Source: Gimesia chilikensis
Lineage (GTDB): Bacteria > Planctomycetota > Planctomycetia > Planctomycetales > Planctomycetaceae
Assembly (NCBI RefSeq): GCF_007744075.1
Contig: NZ_CP036266.1
Span: 3,953,748-4,017,747 of the forward strand
DNA length: 64,000 bases
Direction of reading: 5' to 3'
The notes under the pieces are model-generated. The model saw only the letters and a list, made by a program, of their open reading frames with translations, searched no databases and was not told the DNA's origin. Each line of letters begins with the position of its first letter. Position 1 is the first letter of the stretch. Shown here piece after piece: positions 1 to 9,575 of the stretch. Made by a program: the position numbers and the translations under genes.

Positions 1-2
1 GG

Positions 3-1802
3 GTCGGAATTGTCGACCTCCAGGCCGGGGATTCGATCACCGTTGGCCAATTGATGACGACCACCCTGACCCGCTTGACTACCACAGACGGCGGGATTGT
101 GGACGCCGGTGATGCCGGTGGCCGCGACATCATCGCGGATGAACTGGTGATCCGCAGCGCAACCGGTGCTGGCTCTGCGAATGCTCTGGAAACTGCGGTC
201 TCCCTGCTGGCTGCACACAATACCGCTTCCGGGAATGTTCAGATTCATAACGATCTGGGAGGCGCACTTCTGACGATTGGAACTGTCGATGGACTGGCGG
301 GGATCACTCATTCGGGAAGCGTTGCCGGAGACATTTTCGTCTCGAACGCCAGCCCCCTGACAGTCGAATCCCCGGTCACCAACGGTTCGGGCGGTAACAT
401 CGGCTTGGAATCGACGGGACCCGGAGATTTAACCCTGAATGCCTCTGTGCGTGCCTTTGGTGGAAACGGGAATATCGATCTGCAGGCAGGCTTTGGATTC
501 CTGGCCATCAACGATACCGGAGCCGCCTCGGATCACAGCGTCGCAGGAACCGGAGTTCTCTCCGGACACGGTGACAGCGGTGTCTTGATCGATGCAAATA
601 CCACAATGAATTCTGAAACGGGGGCGATAGCCGGTCTGCCGCCTGATCTACGTAATATTCTGACACCTCAGATTCAACCCACCGGTCTGGCGACAGTCAC
701 CGGTGATTTCGGACGGTTTACCGAACAGAATTTCTTTATCACTATCGACTGGGGTGATGGGACAGTGGAGACATTCAACTTCTCCGATCCCGGTTCGTTC
801 GTCTTCGAGCATACTTATACCGCTAACCCGGATGCAGGAAACCCTGCCGCTGATATTCCGATCCTGGTGACCATGCAGGGAGATAAGCAGTTTACCTTCT
901 CTGATGGGAATGGTACTCTCGATTTCACCAGCGAGGCCGACGTTCTGGAAACACCTGGTGAAGGTCTAGCGACAGTCGCCATCGATACGACTCCACAGGT
1001 ACCGCAGCTGATCTTCCCCCAACAGGAAGTGATCCTGGATGCTTCTTCGCTCCAGCAGACCGTATTCAGCATGCGGGAAACTCAACTGCTGGAAACGGCC
1101 ATCAATGAAGCCAATCGGAATGCAGAACGTCTGGTCTTCCTGCGGATCCTGGCTCCTAACGGCGATGTGATTGAGGATGTGCCGCTACAGGAATCTGACC
1201 TGGATAACCTGCCAAAGCTGTTCAGCACACTGCCTGACGGCCGCTACCAGATTTATCTGAAGGAAGCGGGTGAAGAGCGGGTACGTCTGCTGATGGATGT
1301 CGATATCCGCAACGGGAAAGCCAGCGATGTCACCGAGGAACAGTCCAATCCTCCCACCAGTTCCGAACAGCAGCCCTCGACGAATAACACAATCAATTCC
1401 CAACTTGAAGACCAGGAGCAGCGGACGTTGTCCTTCAGCGACCTGGAACAATTGACTACGATCGTCATGGCGGACGCGGGTGAAGCAGACCTTTCCGACC
1501 GGATTGACCTGCTCCTGCAGATCCTGATTGACGAAACCTCAGACTGGCAACCTCTCCTGACGCCTGGATCTGACGTAGAATATGTACAGGAACAGCCGAC
1601 CCTCCCCTCACCTGCTGAAGCGACGGCACAACTCGAAACCAGTGAAAAAGCCTGGGGCAGTGCCGCTTTACTTTCCGGTTATTTCCACGGTCGTTCATTA
1701 TTCCGCAAGCCGGTTACGCAGAACGAATGCGAATCCGCGATGGAAAAATATGGCAGCCGTCTGCTGAATCGGCGATATAAACTGAATCGCAGGCAGAAAT
1801 AA
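3..1802 (+). CDS. C-terminal part of a giant extracellular repeat/adhesin-like protein (5' truncated by window edge)
   Basis: The reading frame is open from the first bases of the window, so this is the end of a longer gene. The visible part is about 600 residues. The first ~200 are rich in Gly, Asn, Thr and Ser with repeated short beta-strand patterns (for example SGNVQIHND, SVAGDIFVSN, NGNIDLQAG), as in the beta-helix repeats of filamentous-haemagglutinin-like surface proteins. A PKD/Calx-like stretch follows (ITIDWGDGTVETF at about residues 243-255), then a charged tail ending in a basic NRRYKLNRRQK. No catalytic motif is visible. A secreted or surface role is inferred from composition. 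The kinase gene starts 111 bases downstream on the same strand, so co-transcription is possible. Confidence 0.7.
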   Translation, partial: VGIVDLQAGDSITVGQLMTTTLTRLTTTDGGIVDAGDAGGRDIIADELVIRSATGAGSANALETAVSLLAAHNTASGNVQIHNDLGGALLTIGTVDGLAGITHSGSVAGDIFVSNASPLTVESPVTNGSGGNIGLESTGPGDLTLNASVRAFGGNGNIDLQAGFGFLAINDTGAASDHSVAGTGVLSGHGDSGVLIDANTTMNSETGAIAGLPPDLRNILTPQIQPTGLATVTGDFGRFTEQNFFITIDWGDGTVETFNFSDPGSFVFEHTYTANPDAGNPAADIPILVTMQGDKQFTFSDGNGTLDFTSEADVLETPGEGLATVAIDTTPQVPQLIFPQQEVILDASSLQQTVFSMRETQLLETAINEANRNAERLVFLRILAPNGDVIEDVPLQESDLDNLPKLFSTLPDGRYQIYLKEAGEERVRLLMDVDIRNGKASDVTEEQSNPPTSSEQQPSTNNTINSQLEDQEQRTLSFSDLEQLTTIVMADAGEADLSDRIDLLLQILIDETSDWQPLLTPGSDVEYVQEQPTLPSPAEATAQLETSEKAWGSAALLSGYFHGRSLFRKPVTQNECESAMEKYGSRLLNRRYKLNRRQK

Positions 1803-1913
1803 CTGATATAATCGAGCCACCGAACTCGTGCAAATAACCGTAAGAATAGAAATAGACCAACGCTCAAACAGAACTGAGATCGTCGCCCTGAGCGACAACA
1901 TGCGGGTATCATT

Positions 1914-4900
1914 ATGAATGAATTTCCGGACAAAGAAGAACAGAACGAAGCATCGGCTGACGACGATCAGAGCCTGCGCAATGATCAGACGCTGCCCGAT
2001 TCGATCTCTGATTCCGATGAGGCTGGCAGTGATATCGACCAGACGATCATTTCGGATCAATGGGATTCCGAAGCGCTGGCTGATGAAGCGCGAGACACGT
2101 CGGATGCCACAATGTCTGATGATCAGTTCCAGACAATGGAAGAGTCTGATTCGGAAAATGATACCTATGAAGATTTGGCTGGCAACGATCAGACCATGGT
2201 CGACACCGGCGTGTCTGATGAAATCAATGCCACCATCGTTGATCCGGACCTGAATGATCTGGACCGGACGATTACCGAGGAAGAACATGAAAGCTGGGCC
2301 GGCATGCAGACGGTCAGCGAAAATCCCAACGATCAGCCCGAACATGGTAATGACCAGACCCTGATCATCGATGAGCCGCTGGATCAATCCGATATTGGCG
2401 CAACTCTGGTTGAGGATGGCAGCTCGCCTGCCGACATTGACGCCACCATTGTCTCTGACGACGTGCCCCCGGAACTGGTAGCAACGATGAACGATGCCTG
2501 GGGACCGGGGATGGCTACGATCCCGGAAGGTCCGGAAATGACCATCAAGGCCCGGGAAGTTCCCCTGGAGGAACTGACGAACCAGACTTCGCTGGTGATT
2601 AAAAAGCGTGACTTCAGCGACAAGATCAAATCAGAATACCTGGAGAATGCGGAATACGAACTGCTGGAAGTCCTTGGGCAGGGCGGTATGGGGGTAGTCT
2701 ATACTGCGCGCCAGACTTCGATTGACCGCCAGGTTGCGGTCAAGATGCTCAAGGGCAAAACCGCCAAGAACAAAGACCAGCGGCATAAGTTCCTGGCCGA
2801 AGCGGTCGTCACCGGGGAACTGGATCACCCGAACATCGTTCCTATTTATGATGTGGGTAGTAACAACAGCGGCGCGCTCTTCTACTCAATGAAAAAAGTC
2901 GAAGGACGTCCCTGGCTGAAAACAATCCGCAAAAATTCGCTGGGCGAAAATCTGAATATTCTGATGAAGGTGGCCGATGCCGTCGCGTTCGCCCATTCAC
3001 GGAGCGTGGTTCACCGCGATCTGAAGCCTGAAAACGTGATGCTGGGTGAGTTCGGCGAAGTGCTCGTGATGGACTGGGGGCTTGCCCAGTCGACGTCTGG
3101 CTTCCGGAAATCAGAAAGCATTATCACGACTTCAAGCATGGGGGGAACTCCCGCCTACATGGCACCGGAAATGGCAACCGGGCCCGTCGATAAGATCTCA
3201 CCGCTGTCGGATATTTATCTGCTGGGGGCGATTTTGTATGAAATTCTGACAGGACGTCCGCCACATACCGGTAAAACCGCCATGAAGTGTCTGATGGCGG
3301 CCGCCAAAAACGAAATCGTGCCGACTGAGAAAACCGGTGAGCTGGTTGACATCGCGATGAAGGCGATGGCACTGAGACAGGAAGACCGCTACCAGAGCGT
3401 GCAGGAACTTCAGCAGGCCATTCTGCAGTATCAGTCGCACTCAGAGAGTATCTCACTGGCAACCCGGGCCGAAGAAGATTTGAAACAGGCCATCGATACC
3501 GAGAATTACGAAATGTTCTCGCGTGCCCTGTTTGGATTCCAGGAAGCCGTTTCCCTCTGGCCGGAAAACAAGACCGCCCGGGAAGGCGTCGAAAAGACAA
3601 CCCTGTGTTATGCGAATACCGCGTATGCCAAGGGGGACTACGACCTCGCGCTCTCCCTGTTGAAGGAGGAAGAATCCGGACACGCCGACCTGATCGACTC
3701 GATCCGCGAAGCCCAGACGGAACGCGATGCACGTCAGCAGCGTCTGAAAACCGCCAAGCGGGTATTCGTAGGCATGCTGGCAACCGTGCTGGTCATTGTG
3801 ACCGGAGCTTTCTTCTGGATTCGTGCTGAAGCGGAAAACGCACGAAAAGCTGAAAAAGTGGCCGCAGAAGAACGTGACAATGCCGTGAAAGCAAAAGAGA
3901 AAGAAACGATCGCTTTGACACAGGCGATTGAGTCGGAAAAAGTCGCCATTGCGCAAAAAGTAGAGGCGGATAAAGCACGAGAGAAAGAAGAAATTGCGCG
4001 TGAACAGGCGGTCAAGAACCGGGAAGTCGCTATCAAGGAACGCGACCGAGCGAATGTCGAGCGAATTAAAGCAGAACAGGCCAAAGAGAAGGAAGAGTAC
4101 GAAGCCTATATTGCCCGTATCGGACTGGCGGCAGCCAAGATCGATGAGAATGCTTTCGAAAGTGCAACCGAACTGCTCAAGGGATGTCCCGAGCGGCTGC
4201 GGAACTGGGAGTGGGGGCGGTTGATGCATCTCTGTTCGCAGAGCAGTCGGACCTACGACGCCAAGGCGCCCGTAGACTCTCTGGCGTTGTCGCAGGACAA
4301 TACACAATATGTTACGGGCAGCCGCGATGGTTTTGCCCGGCTCTGGGATCGTGCAACCGGGCAGATTCTGGCGACGTTCGATCATAAAAATCACCCGGTG
4401 CTGGCAGCTGCCATCAGCCCGGATGGGAAAATTCTGGCGACCGGTAGTGAAGACCCGAACGGCTACATCAAGCTCTGGGACCTGGAAACGCATCTGCCGA
4501 TCGCTCGCAAGTTTGAAGATCCGAGCCAGAGTGCACCATTCGACCGGGGACATACCGAAGGCATTCTGAGCATCAGCTTCTCCAAAGACGGAGAGCGTCT
4601 GCTGACCAGTTCCTACGATAAGACGGCCCGCTTGTGGGACGTTGACTCCGGACAACAGATCCGACGCTTCTGGGGACACAACTGGTGGGTCTGGGATGCG
4701 AATTTCTCAACCGATGAACGGCGAATTGTCACTGCCAGCCAGGACGGAACCGCAGTGATCTGGTCGGTCGAGACGGGAGAAAAAGGCGCCCCGTTCACCG
4801 GACACCAGGGGCCGATCTATTCCGCTCATTTTTCACCTGATCCGCAAAGCACGCATGTTGTGACCAGTGGCTATGATCGCCGGGTGCTGCTCTGGAAACC

Positions 4901-7067
4901 GGAAGAGATTGTGCCTTTCGATTTCTCGAAAATCGTCTCTGGACAGAAAGTCAATACGCCTCCCTACCTCGCATTCGAAGGCCACCAGGACAGCGTGCAG
5001 TCAGCCGAATTCTCGCAGGATGGTTCGATGATCATCTCTGCCAGCCACGATAACACGGTCAAACTCTGGGACGTGGAAACGGTGAAAGCCATCAAGACCT
5101 TCCGCGGTCATGACAGCTGGGTCCAGGTGGCGACATTGCTGAACGATGGTAAGTGGATTCTTTCCGCGAGCCACGATGCACACACGAAACTGTGGAATAT
5201 CGCCGGTTATGCCGAGATCCGCACGCTGAAAGGCCGGGTTCTGGAGAAGCATGTCGATGCGGTTCTGGATGTCTCCTTCTCGAAAGATGGCAAACATCTG
5301 GTGACCGCCAGCCGCGATAAAACCGCCATCTCCTGGGATGTCGCGACTGGCACACCGGAAAAAGAATTTACGGAAGGTCATGCCTTCCTGGCTTCCAGCG
5401 CCGTCTTTCTGCCGGACCGGAAACGCCTGGCAACGGCCGCCGTGGATAACTCGGTTCGGATCTGGGACATTCAGACAGGAACCGAACACAAACGCTTCGA
5501 ACATACGGGACGGAGTGCCGCCATTGATGTTTCGGCCGATTCCCGACTGCTGCTGACCGGCAGTGATACTAAGACCGTGCGGATCTGGAACATTGAAACC
5601 GGCAAACTCATCCGGGAACTGCGGGGACATAAATCAGAGGTCAGTGCCGTCGCTTTTTCCGATGACATGCGCTACTGTGCCAGTGGAGACGCCCGTGGAC
5701 GCTGCATGCTGTGGGAAGTCGCCAGCGGGAAACTGCTACATCGCCTGGAAGCACATACGCGAAGGATTAATGGGCTGGCCTTCCTGCCGGATGGTAAAAC
5801 GCTGTTATCCGCCAGCGGTGATAATACCGTGGGTAACTGGGATATCACGACTGGGGAAGAGAACCAGCAAAAGATTCTGAAGCACCCCGATGCCATCATG
5901 TCGATGGACGTGTTTGATAACGGCACAAAGGCTGTCACCAGTTGTGCGGATGGACTGGTCCGGATCTGGAATTTATCAACGCCGGAAGTCGCACAGACGA
6001 TTCATCCTGCCAACGGGTTGATCAACTCCGTCAGTGTTTCCCATGACAACAAGCGTCTGTTGACTGCCAATGTGCAGCAGCGGGTAATTCAAGTCTGGGC
6101 CCTGGATACCGGAAAAGAACTACAGATCCCCGGTAATAACGGGCACTTGCAACCATTCCTGGATTTCAAATCGCGGGGCGGCATGCTCTGGACGGCGGTC
6201 TTCTCTCCCTATCATGATTCCATTCTGACGGTCGGCGGTCGTGATGCCCGGCTCTGGAACGGTGTAACTGCCCAGCAGTTGATGGCCTTCCACCCTCACG
6301 GCGTGGTCGCCTCAGCTTCGTTTTCTCCGGACGGTAAATGGCTGGTGACCGGCAGCTGGGATAATTCCGCCAAGATCTGGAGTACCGAAACCGGACAGGC
6401 AGAAAAGAAGCTGGAACAGAAACATACGGGCTATGTAAATACGGTACGCTACTCACCCCAGGGGAATCGGATTGTGACCGCCAGCGATGACGGAACTTCA
6501 AAAATCTGGGATGCACAATCGGGCGAGATGCTGCTAAGCCTCGATCAACCCGACACGCACGTGAAGAGCGCCGTCTTCTCTCCCGACGGAAAGAAGGTTG
6601 TGACCGCCTCCGATGACAAAACCCTGGTGATGTGGGATGCTCAGACAGGTAAGAAACTGTCCATCTTCAAGGGACACGACTGGCCCGTACTGGAAGTCGC
6701 ATTTTCACACGATGGTACACGGCTGATCTCCGGTTCCGAAGATAATACGGCGATTATCTGGGATATCGCGACTAAAGAGAAAAAGGTACTGGCCGGGCAT
6801 ACGGCGTCGGTGGAATCGGTTGTCTTTTCACCGGATGATACGCGAGCCTTCACAGCCAGCGACGATGGTACTGCCAAGCTGTGGGATACGAAATCGGGTA
6901 AGGAAATTCTGACGTTGAGCAGCCACTCACAGGGTGTGACCTCGGTCGATTTTTCTCCCGATGGACGTTTCGTCGCCACAGGCAGCCAGGATGGACAGGC
7001 CATCTTGTGGCTGACCGTCGACTGGAAAGACAAAGCGGTTGCCCGCGTTGTCAGCCGCGATCCTTAA
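1914..7067 (+). CDS. Transmembrane Ser/Thr protein kinase with about 21 C-terminal WD40 repeats
   Basis: This is a 1717-residue Hanks-type kinase. Residues 1-235 are acidic and carry many short motifs of the type D-x-T-I/L/M (DQTI, DQTM, DQTL, DATI). The kinase domain spans about 248-520: glycine loop GQGGMG, VAVK with Lys277, HRDLKPEN with Asp369, and DWG in place of DFG at Asp387, a substitution I recall as common in planctomycete kinases. One membrane span lies at about 617-638, followed by a charged Ala/Glu/Lys coiled coil to about 740. From about 785 to the end there are about 21 WD40 blades ending in LWD/IWD, enough for three seven-bladed propellers. It probably senses or docks partners through the propellers; substrates are unknown. 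Its TAA stop shares a TTAA palindrome with the convergent lipoprotein gene. Confidence 0.93.
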   Translation: MNEFPDKEEQNEASADDDQSLRNDQTLPDSISDSDEAGSDIDQTIISDQWDSEALADEARDTSDATMSDDQFQTMEESDSENDTYEDLAGNDQTMVDTGVSDEINATIVDPDLNDLDRTITEEEHESWAGMQTVSENPNDQPEHGNDQTLIIDEPLDQSDIGATLVEDGSSPADIDATIVSDDVPPELVATMNDAWGPGMATIPEGPEMTIKAREVPLEELTNQTSLVIKKRDFSDKIKSEYLENAEYELLEVLGQGGMGVVYTARQTSIDRQVAVKMLKGKTAKNKDQRHKFLAEAVVTGELDHPNIVPIYDVGSNNSGALFYSMKKVEGRPWLKTIRKNSLGENLNILMKVADAVAFAHSRSVVHRDLKPENVMLGEFGEVLVMDWGLAQSTSGFRKSESIITTSSMGGTPAYMAPEMATGPVDKISPLSDIYLLGAILYEILTGRPPHTGKTAMKCLMAAAKNEIVPTEKTGELVDIAMKAMALRQEDRYQSVQELQQAILQYQSHSESISLATRAEEDLKQAIDTENYEMFSRALFGFQEAVSLWPENKTAREGVEKTTLCYANTAYAKGDYDLALSLLKEEESGHADLIDSIREAQTERDARQQRLKTAKRVFVGMLATVLVIVTGAFFWIRAEAENARKAEKVAAEERDNAVKAKEKETIALTQAIESEKVAIAQKVEADKAREKEEIAREQAVKNREVAIKERDRANVERIKAEQAKEKEEYEAYIARIGLAAAKIDENAFESATELLKGCPERLRNWEWGRLMHLCSQSSRTYDAKAPVDSLALSQDNTQYVTGSRDGFARLWDRATGQILATFDHKNHPVLAAAISPDGKILATGSEDPNGYIKLWDLETHLPIARKFEDPSQSAPFDRGHTEGILSISFSKDGERLLTSSYDKTARLWDVDSGQQIRRFWGHNWWVWDANFSTDERRIVTASQDGTAVIWSVETGEKGAPFTGHQGPIYSAHFSPDPQSTHVVTSGYDRRVLLWKPEEIVPFDFSKIVSGQKVNTPPYLAFEGHQDSVQSAEFSQDGSMIISASHDNTVKLWDVETVKAIKTFRGHDSWVQVATLLNDGKWILSASHDAHTKLWNIAGYAEIRTLKGRVLEKHVDAVLDVSFSKDGKHLVTASRDKTAISWDVATGTPEKEFTEGHAFLASSAVFLPDRKRLATAAVDNSVRIWDIQTGTEHKRFEHTGRSAAIDVSADSRLLLTGSDTKTVRIWNIETGKLIRELRGHKSEVSAVAFSDDMRYCASGDARGRCMLWEVASGKLLHRLEAHTRRINGLAFLPDGKTLLSASGDNTVGNWDITTGEENQQKILKHPDAIMSMDVFDNGTKAVTSCADGLVRIWNLSTPEVAQTIHPANGLINSVSVSHDNKRLLTANVQQRVIQVWALDTGKELQIPGNNGHLQPFLDFKSRGGMLWTAVFSPYHDSILTVGGRDARLWNGVTAQQLMAFHPHGVVASASFSPDGKWLVTGSWDNSAKIWSTETGQAEKKLEQKHTGYVNTVRYSPQGNRIVTASDDGTSKIWDAQSGEMLLSLDQPDTHVKSAVFSPDGKKVVTASDDKTLVMWDAQTGKKLSIFKGHDWPVLEVAFSHDGTRLISGSEDNTAIIWDIATKEKKVLAGHTASVESVVFSPDDTRAFTASDDGTAKLWDTKSGKEILTLSSHSQGVTSVDFSPDGRFVATGSQDGQAILWLTVDWKDKAVARVVSRDP

Positions 7068-7669
7068 AAGTGGAAGTGCCCGTGCATACCATAGTGGGGG
7101 CGGACGTAGCGTGGACGCGGACGGGGGCGAACGTAGACCACCGAGGGTGATGTCACAACCGCCCGTTCCCGGACGATGACCGGCTCGGCAGTGGTACTCA
7201 CGTAGTTGTGTTGCTGCATGTACTCGATCAGCTGGTCACTCAGTCCCTGCTGTTTGAGCATGATCAGCGTCTGGGGACTAAGGTCAAAGGCACCGCCGCG
7301 ACTGCGAATGGCGCCCATGATGACGGAATCGCTGACGCCGCTGTGGGCCATCTGAATGACGTCGCTGTTGCTGATCGCCCCGCGTGCCATGCGTTCGTGA
7401 TTCGCCTGGGCGATGGCAACGTCGCGTTCTTCCCGGGCATCTTCAGCGTTGCCGATCAAACCGCCGGCGAGTCCACCGGTGGCAGCTCCGATCAGGGCAC
7501 CTGCTCCGGCATCGCCGGAATTACTGCCGATAATCGCACCGGCCAGAGCACCGATGCCCGCGCCACTGGCCATGCCGGCTTCCGTATGGTTTCTGGCAGC
7601 ACAACCTGTCTGAACTAACAGGCCTGCGAAAATAAGAGTGATACCAGCCCGACACGATAACGCGTTCAT
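7064..7669 (-). CDS. Glycine-zipper lipoprotein
   Basis: The protein has 201 residues when started at ATG 7669, which has an AAGGA upstream and puts the signal peptide at the N-terminus; a longer open frame reaches 7741 but would bury it. The lipobox LVQTGC ends at Cys23, so this should be a lipid-anchored envelope protein. Residues about 33-72 are a glycine zipper (GAGIGALAGAIIG type), a membrane-associating motif also seen in outer-membrane lipoproteins of the SlyB/YMGG kind. The middle, about 85-160, is a helical region, and the C-terminus is rich in Arg, Pro, Tyr and His. Structural or stress-related function is a guess. It converges on the kinase gene with a 4-base overlap. Confidence 0.75.
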   Translation of the reverse strand: MNALSCRAGITLIFAGLLVQTGCAARNHTEAGMASGAGIGALAGAIIGSNSGDAGAGALIGAATGGLAGGLIGNAEDAREERDVAIAQANHERMARGAISNSDVIQMAHSGVSDSVIMGAIRSRGGAFDLSPQTLIMLKQQGLSDQLIEYMQQHNYVSTTAEPVIVRERAVVTSPSVVYVRPRPRPRYVRPHYGMHGHFHF

Positions 7670-8030
7670 TGATGTGAATCCTTCCACACAACACTTGCAG
7701 TTTTTACAATCCCTGAACAGTTTCTTCACGCTGACGGGCATTCATCGTCCCCTCAGTTAATATATCGGGATCGCTGACTTCCATTATCAGATTTTCTGGG
7801 GGTTGCCTAGATGAATTTCTCAATAGTAAACTGCCGGGTGCAAGTTTATGATTTTCAGTGTCCCTAAGATGTTATTTACAGGGCTTTTAACACGCTGCAC
7901 AAAAATCACGAAATAGCCGCTTCACAAAATGACACATCCGGACGAACAATAGTTTCAATTCACGGACTTATCAGCGACCCGCCTGCTGACTGAATTACGA
8001 TTACCCTGGATACTGGAAAGTACAGGACGC
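7670..8030. other. Intergenic region between two divergent genes
   Basis: These 361 bases are AT-rich relative to their flanks and lie between the divergent lipoprotein and ABM-protein genes, so both promoters should be here. I see no convincing -35/-10 pair, terminator or repeat. An AGGA sits just upstream of the ATG at 8031. Confidence 0.4.
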
Positions 8031-8600
8031 ATGCATTCAACCGATTCTGATCCCGTCACCATGGTTGTGACGGCCCACCCTGCCCCCGGAAATCAAAAGG
8101 AATGGGAGCAGACGCTGACGAACACCATCCAGGCTTCGCTGAAATTCCCCGGTCACCTGGGAACGACGGTCCTCAAACAGGAATCCCGCTCCCGGCCCAC
8201 CTACCAGATCGTGCTGAGGTTCGATCGGTTGGAGAATCTGGAACGCTGGAAGAATTCTCCCGAACGGGAGCACTGGATCTCCCGCCTGCATGCGCTGGAA
8301 CATCGTCCCCCAGTGATCACTCACAACACGGGGCTGGAAACCTGGTTTGAATTTTCACACCAGGATGAGCACCGCCCGCATCCCCCCAAATACAAGATGG
8401 CCATTATCATCTGGATCGCCGTCTATGTGAGTATCATACCGATCATCAACCTGATTCGACCTTTTACCAGCGAACTGCATTTCCTGATCGGAAGCGCGAT
8501 CACCACCTCGATTACAGTTCCGTTGATGACCTGGGTGATGATTCCCCTGTTAAGCTGGCTGCTCCAGAAATGGCTCTATCCGGAACCCAACCATTCCTGA
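8031..8600 (+). CDS. ABM-domain (antibiotic biosynthesis monooxygenase-like) membrane protein
   Basis: The 189-residue protein begins with a dimeric alpha/beta-barrel of the ABM type (about 9-105), with the pattern VTMVVTAHPAPGNQKEWE, then FPGHLGTTVL and YQIVLRFD, ending near ITHNTGLETWF. Two hydrophobic helices follow (about 122-143 and 150-177). Proteins combining an ABM domain with two membrane spans are widespread and annotated as antibiotic biosynthesis monooxygenase, but no substrate is established, and here it should not be taken as an antibiotic enzyme. Its stop lies 3 bases from the convergent cytochrome gene. Confidence 0.8.
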   Translation: MHSTDSDPVTMVVTAHPAPGNQKEWEQTLTNTIQASLKFPGHLGTTVLKQESRSRPTYQIVLRFDRLENLERWKNSPEREHWISRLHALEHRPPVITHNTGLETWFEFSHQDEHRPHPPKYKMAIIIWIAVYVSIIPIINLIRPFTSELHFLIGSAITTSITVPLMTWVMIPLLSWLLQKWLYPEPNHS

Positions 8601-8603
8601 CAG

Positions 8604-9452
8604 CTACTTCGCCGGGGATGCAGCGGGCTGCCAATCGTAAACGCCGCGCTGTTCGACCGGGGGCAGATGCTCTTCCAGGATGAAATGCGGACGCGAATGC
8701 GAATTCACATAGGCGGCGATATCCAGGGCTTCCTGTTCGGTCAGATCGGTTTCCCCCGGCGGCATGGCCACTTTGAGCCAGGCTGCCAGCTTATCGTTTC
8801 TGCTCAGTCCCGCGCCGTCGTTATAAGAATCTTTGCCCCACACTGGTGGTCCTTCGGATGTTCCCGCGCCTGATGCGTCGTGACAGTCGGCACAGCGTGC
8901 TGCATAGAGTTTCGCGCCCCGCCGTTCTTCAGCCAGTTCCGCCTGCAGACTGAGAGGCTGCACATGACGGGGGCCAAGTGGTTTCTGGTGATTCATTTTG
9001 ATCTCAGAGCCTGAGGAGAGCCAGGTGATATACGCGGTAATCGCCACTGATACTTTGCTGCCGAGGGGAGGACGAATCCCGTTCTGGCTGCGCATGAAAC
9101 AGTTCAGCACACGATCTTCGAGTGTGATCACCCGTTTTTCGCGGGGAGACCAGGCTGGATAAGCCGAAGCCACTCCCAGGAAAGTGGCGGCCTGCGGATT
9201 GGTGCCATTCTCCAGATGACAGGAAGTGCAGTTGAGTTTATTCCCGATATACTGTTTAGACAGTGGATGCTCGTGTGTGCGTGCGACGATCTCTTCCCCC
9301 AGCTTGACAATGGCTCCCAGTTCGCCGGGAGGGTATGCCTCCGGGATGAGCGATTTCTGTGGTTGCTCAGAAGCTTCCTGTGCAGACAGTGTCGTCAACA
9401 CAATTAACAGGGCCAGTCCAGTAACCGGTAGCGTCAGCCAGCGTCGTTGCAT
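8604..9452 (-). CDS. tsdA: Dihaem c-type cytochrome, thiosulfate dehydrogenase (TsdA) family
   Basis: Started at ATG 9452, where GGAAAGAAG gives a Shine-Dalgarno and the signal peptide MQRRWLTLPVTG begins at once, the protein has 282 residues. An ATG at 9476 is possible but lacks a ribosome site. Two haem sites are present: CTSCH (Cys75, Cys78, His79) and CADCH (Cys187, Cys190, His191). The motif around Cys118, LNCFMRSQNG, matches the region of TsdA that supplies the unusual cysteine ligand to haem 1, and the spacing His79 to Cys118 (39) equals that of the Allochromatium enzyme as I recall it. TsdA oxidises two thiosulfates to tetrathionate in the periplasm. It is the last gene of the sulfur operon. 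Thiosulfate could arise from the rhodanese and sulfite steps upstream. Confidence 0.82.
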   Translation of the reverse strand: MQRRWLTLPVTGLALLIVLTTLSAQEASEQPQKSLIPEAYPPGELGAIVKLGEEIVARTHEHPLSKQYIGNKLNCTSCHLENGTNPQAATFLGVASAYPAWSPREKRVITLEDRVLNCFMRSQNGIRPPLGSKVSVAITAYITWLSSGSEIKMNHQKPLGPRHVQPLSLQAELAEERRGAKLYAARCADCHDASGAGTSEGPPVWGKDSYNDGAGLSRNDKLAAWLKVAMPPGETDLTEQEALDIAAYVNSHSRPHFILEEHLPPVEQRGVYDWQPAASPAK

Positions 9453-9575
9453 CGTCTTCTTTCCAAATTCGGTCATCTCTCACAGGGAGCAGCAGGCGCG
9501 TATCTCCCCCGCTCTGCGCGTACGTCTGGGATTATACGCACAGAAAGACCGGCAGTGGTGATTTTCTTCCGCTTT

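Noticed and set aside
3453-4679. Long minus-strand frame of 408 residues opposite the kinase gene
   Set aside because: It lies wholly within the kinase coiled-coil and WD40 coding region, has Phe/Leu/Arg-biased composition from the opposite strand, and no ribosome site or known domain.
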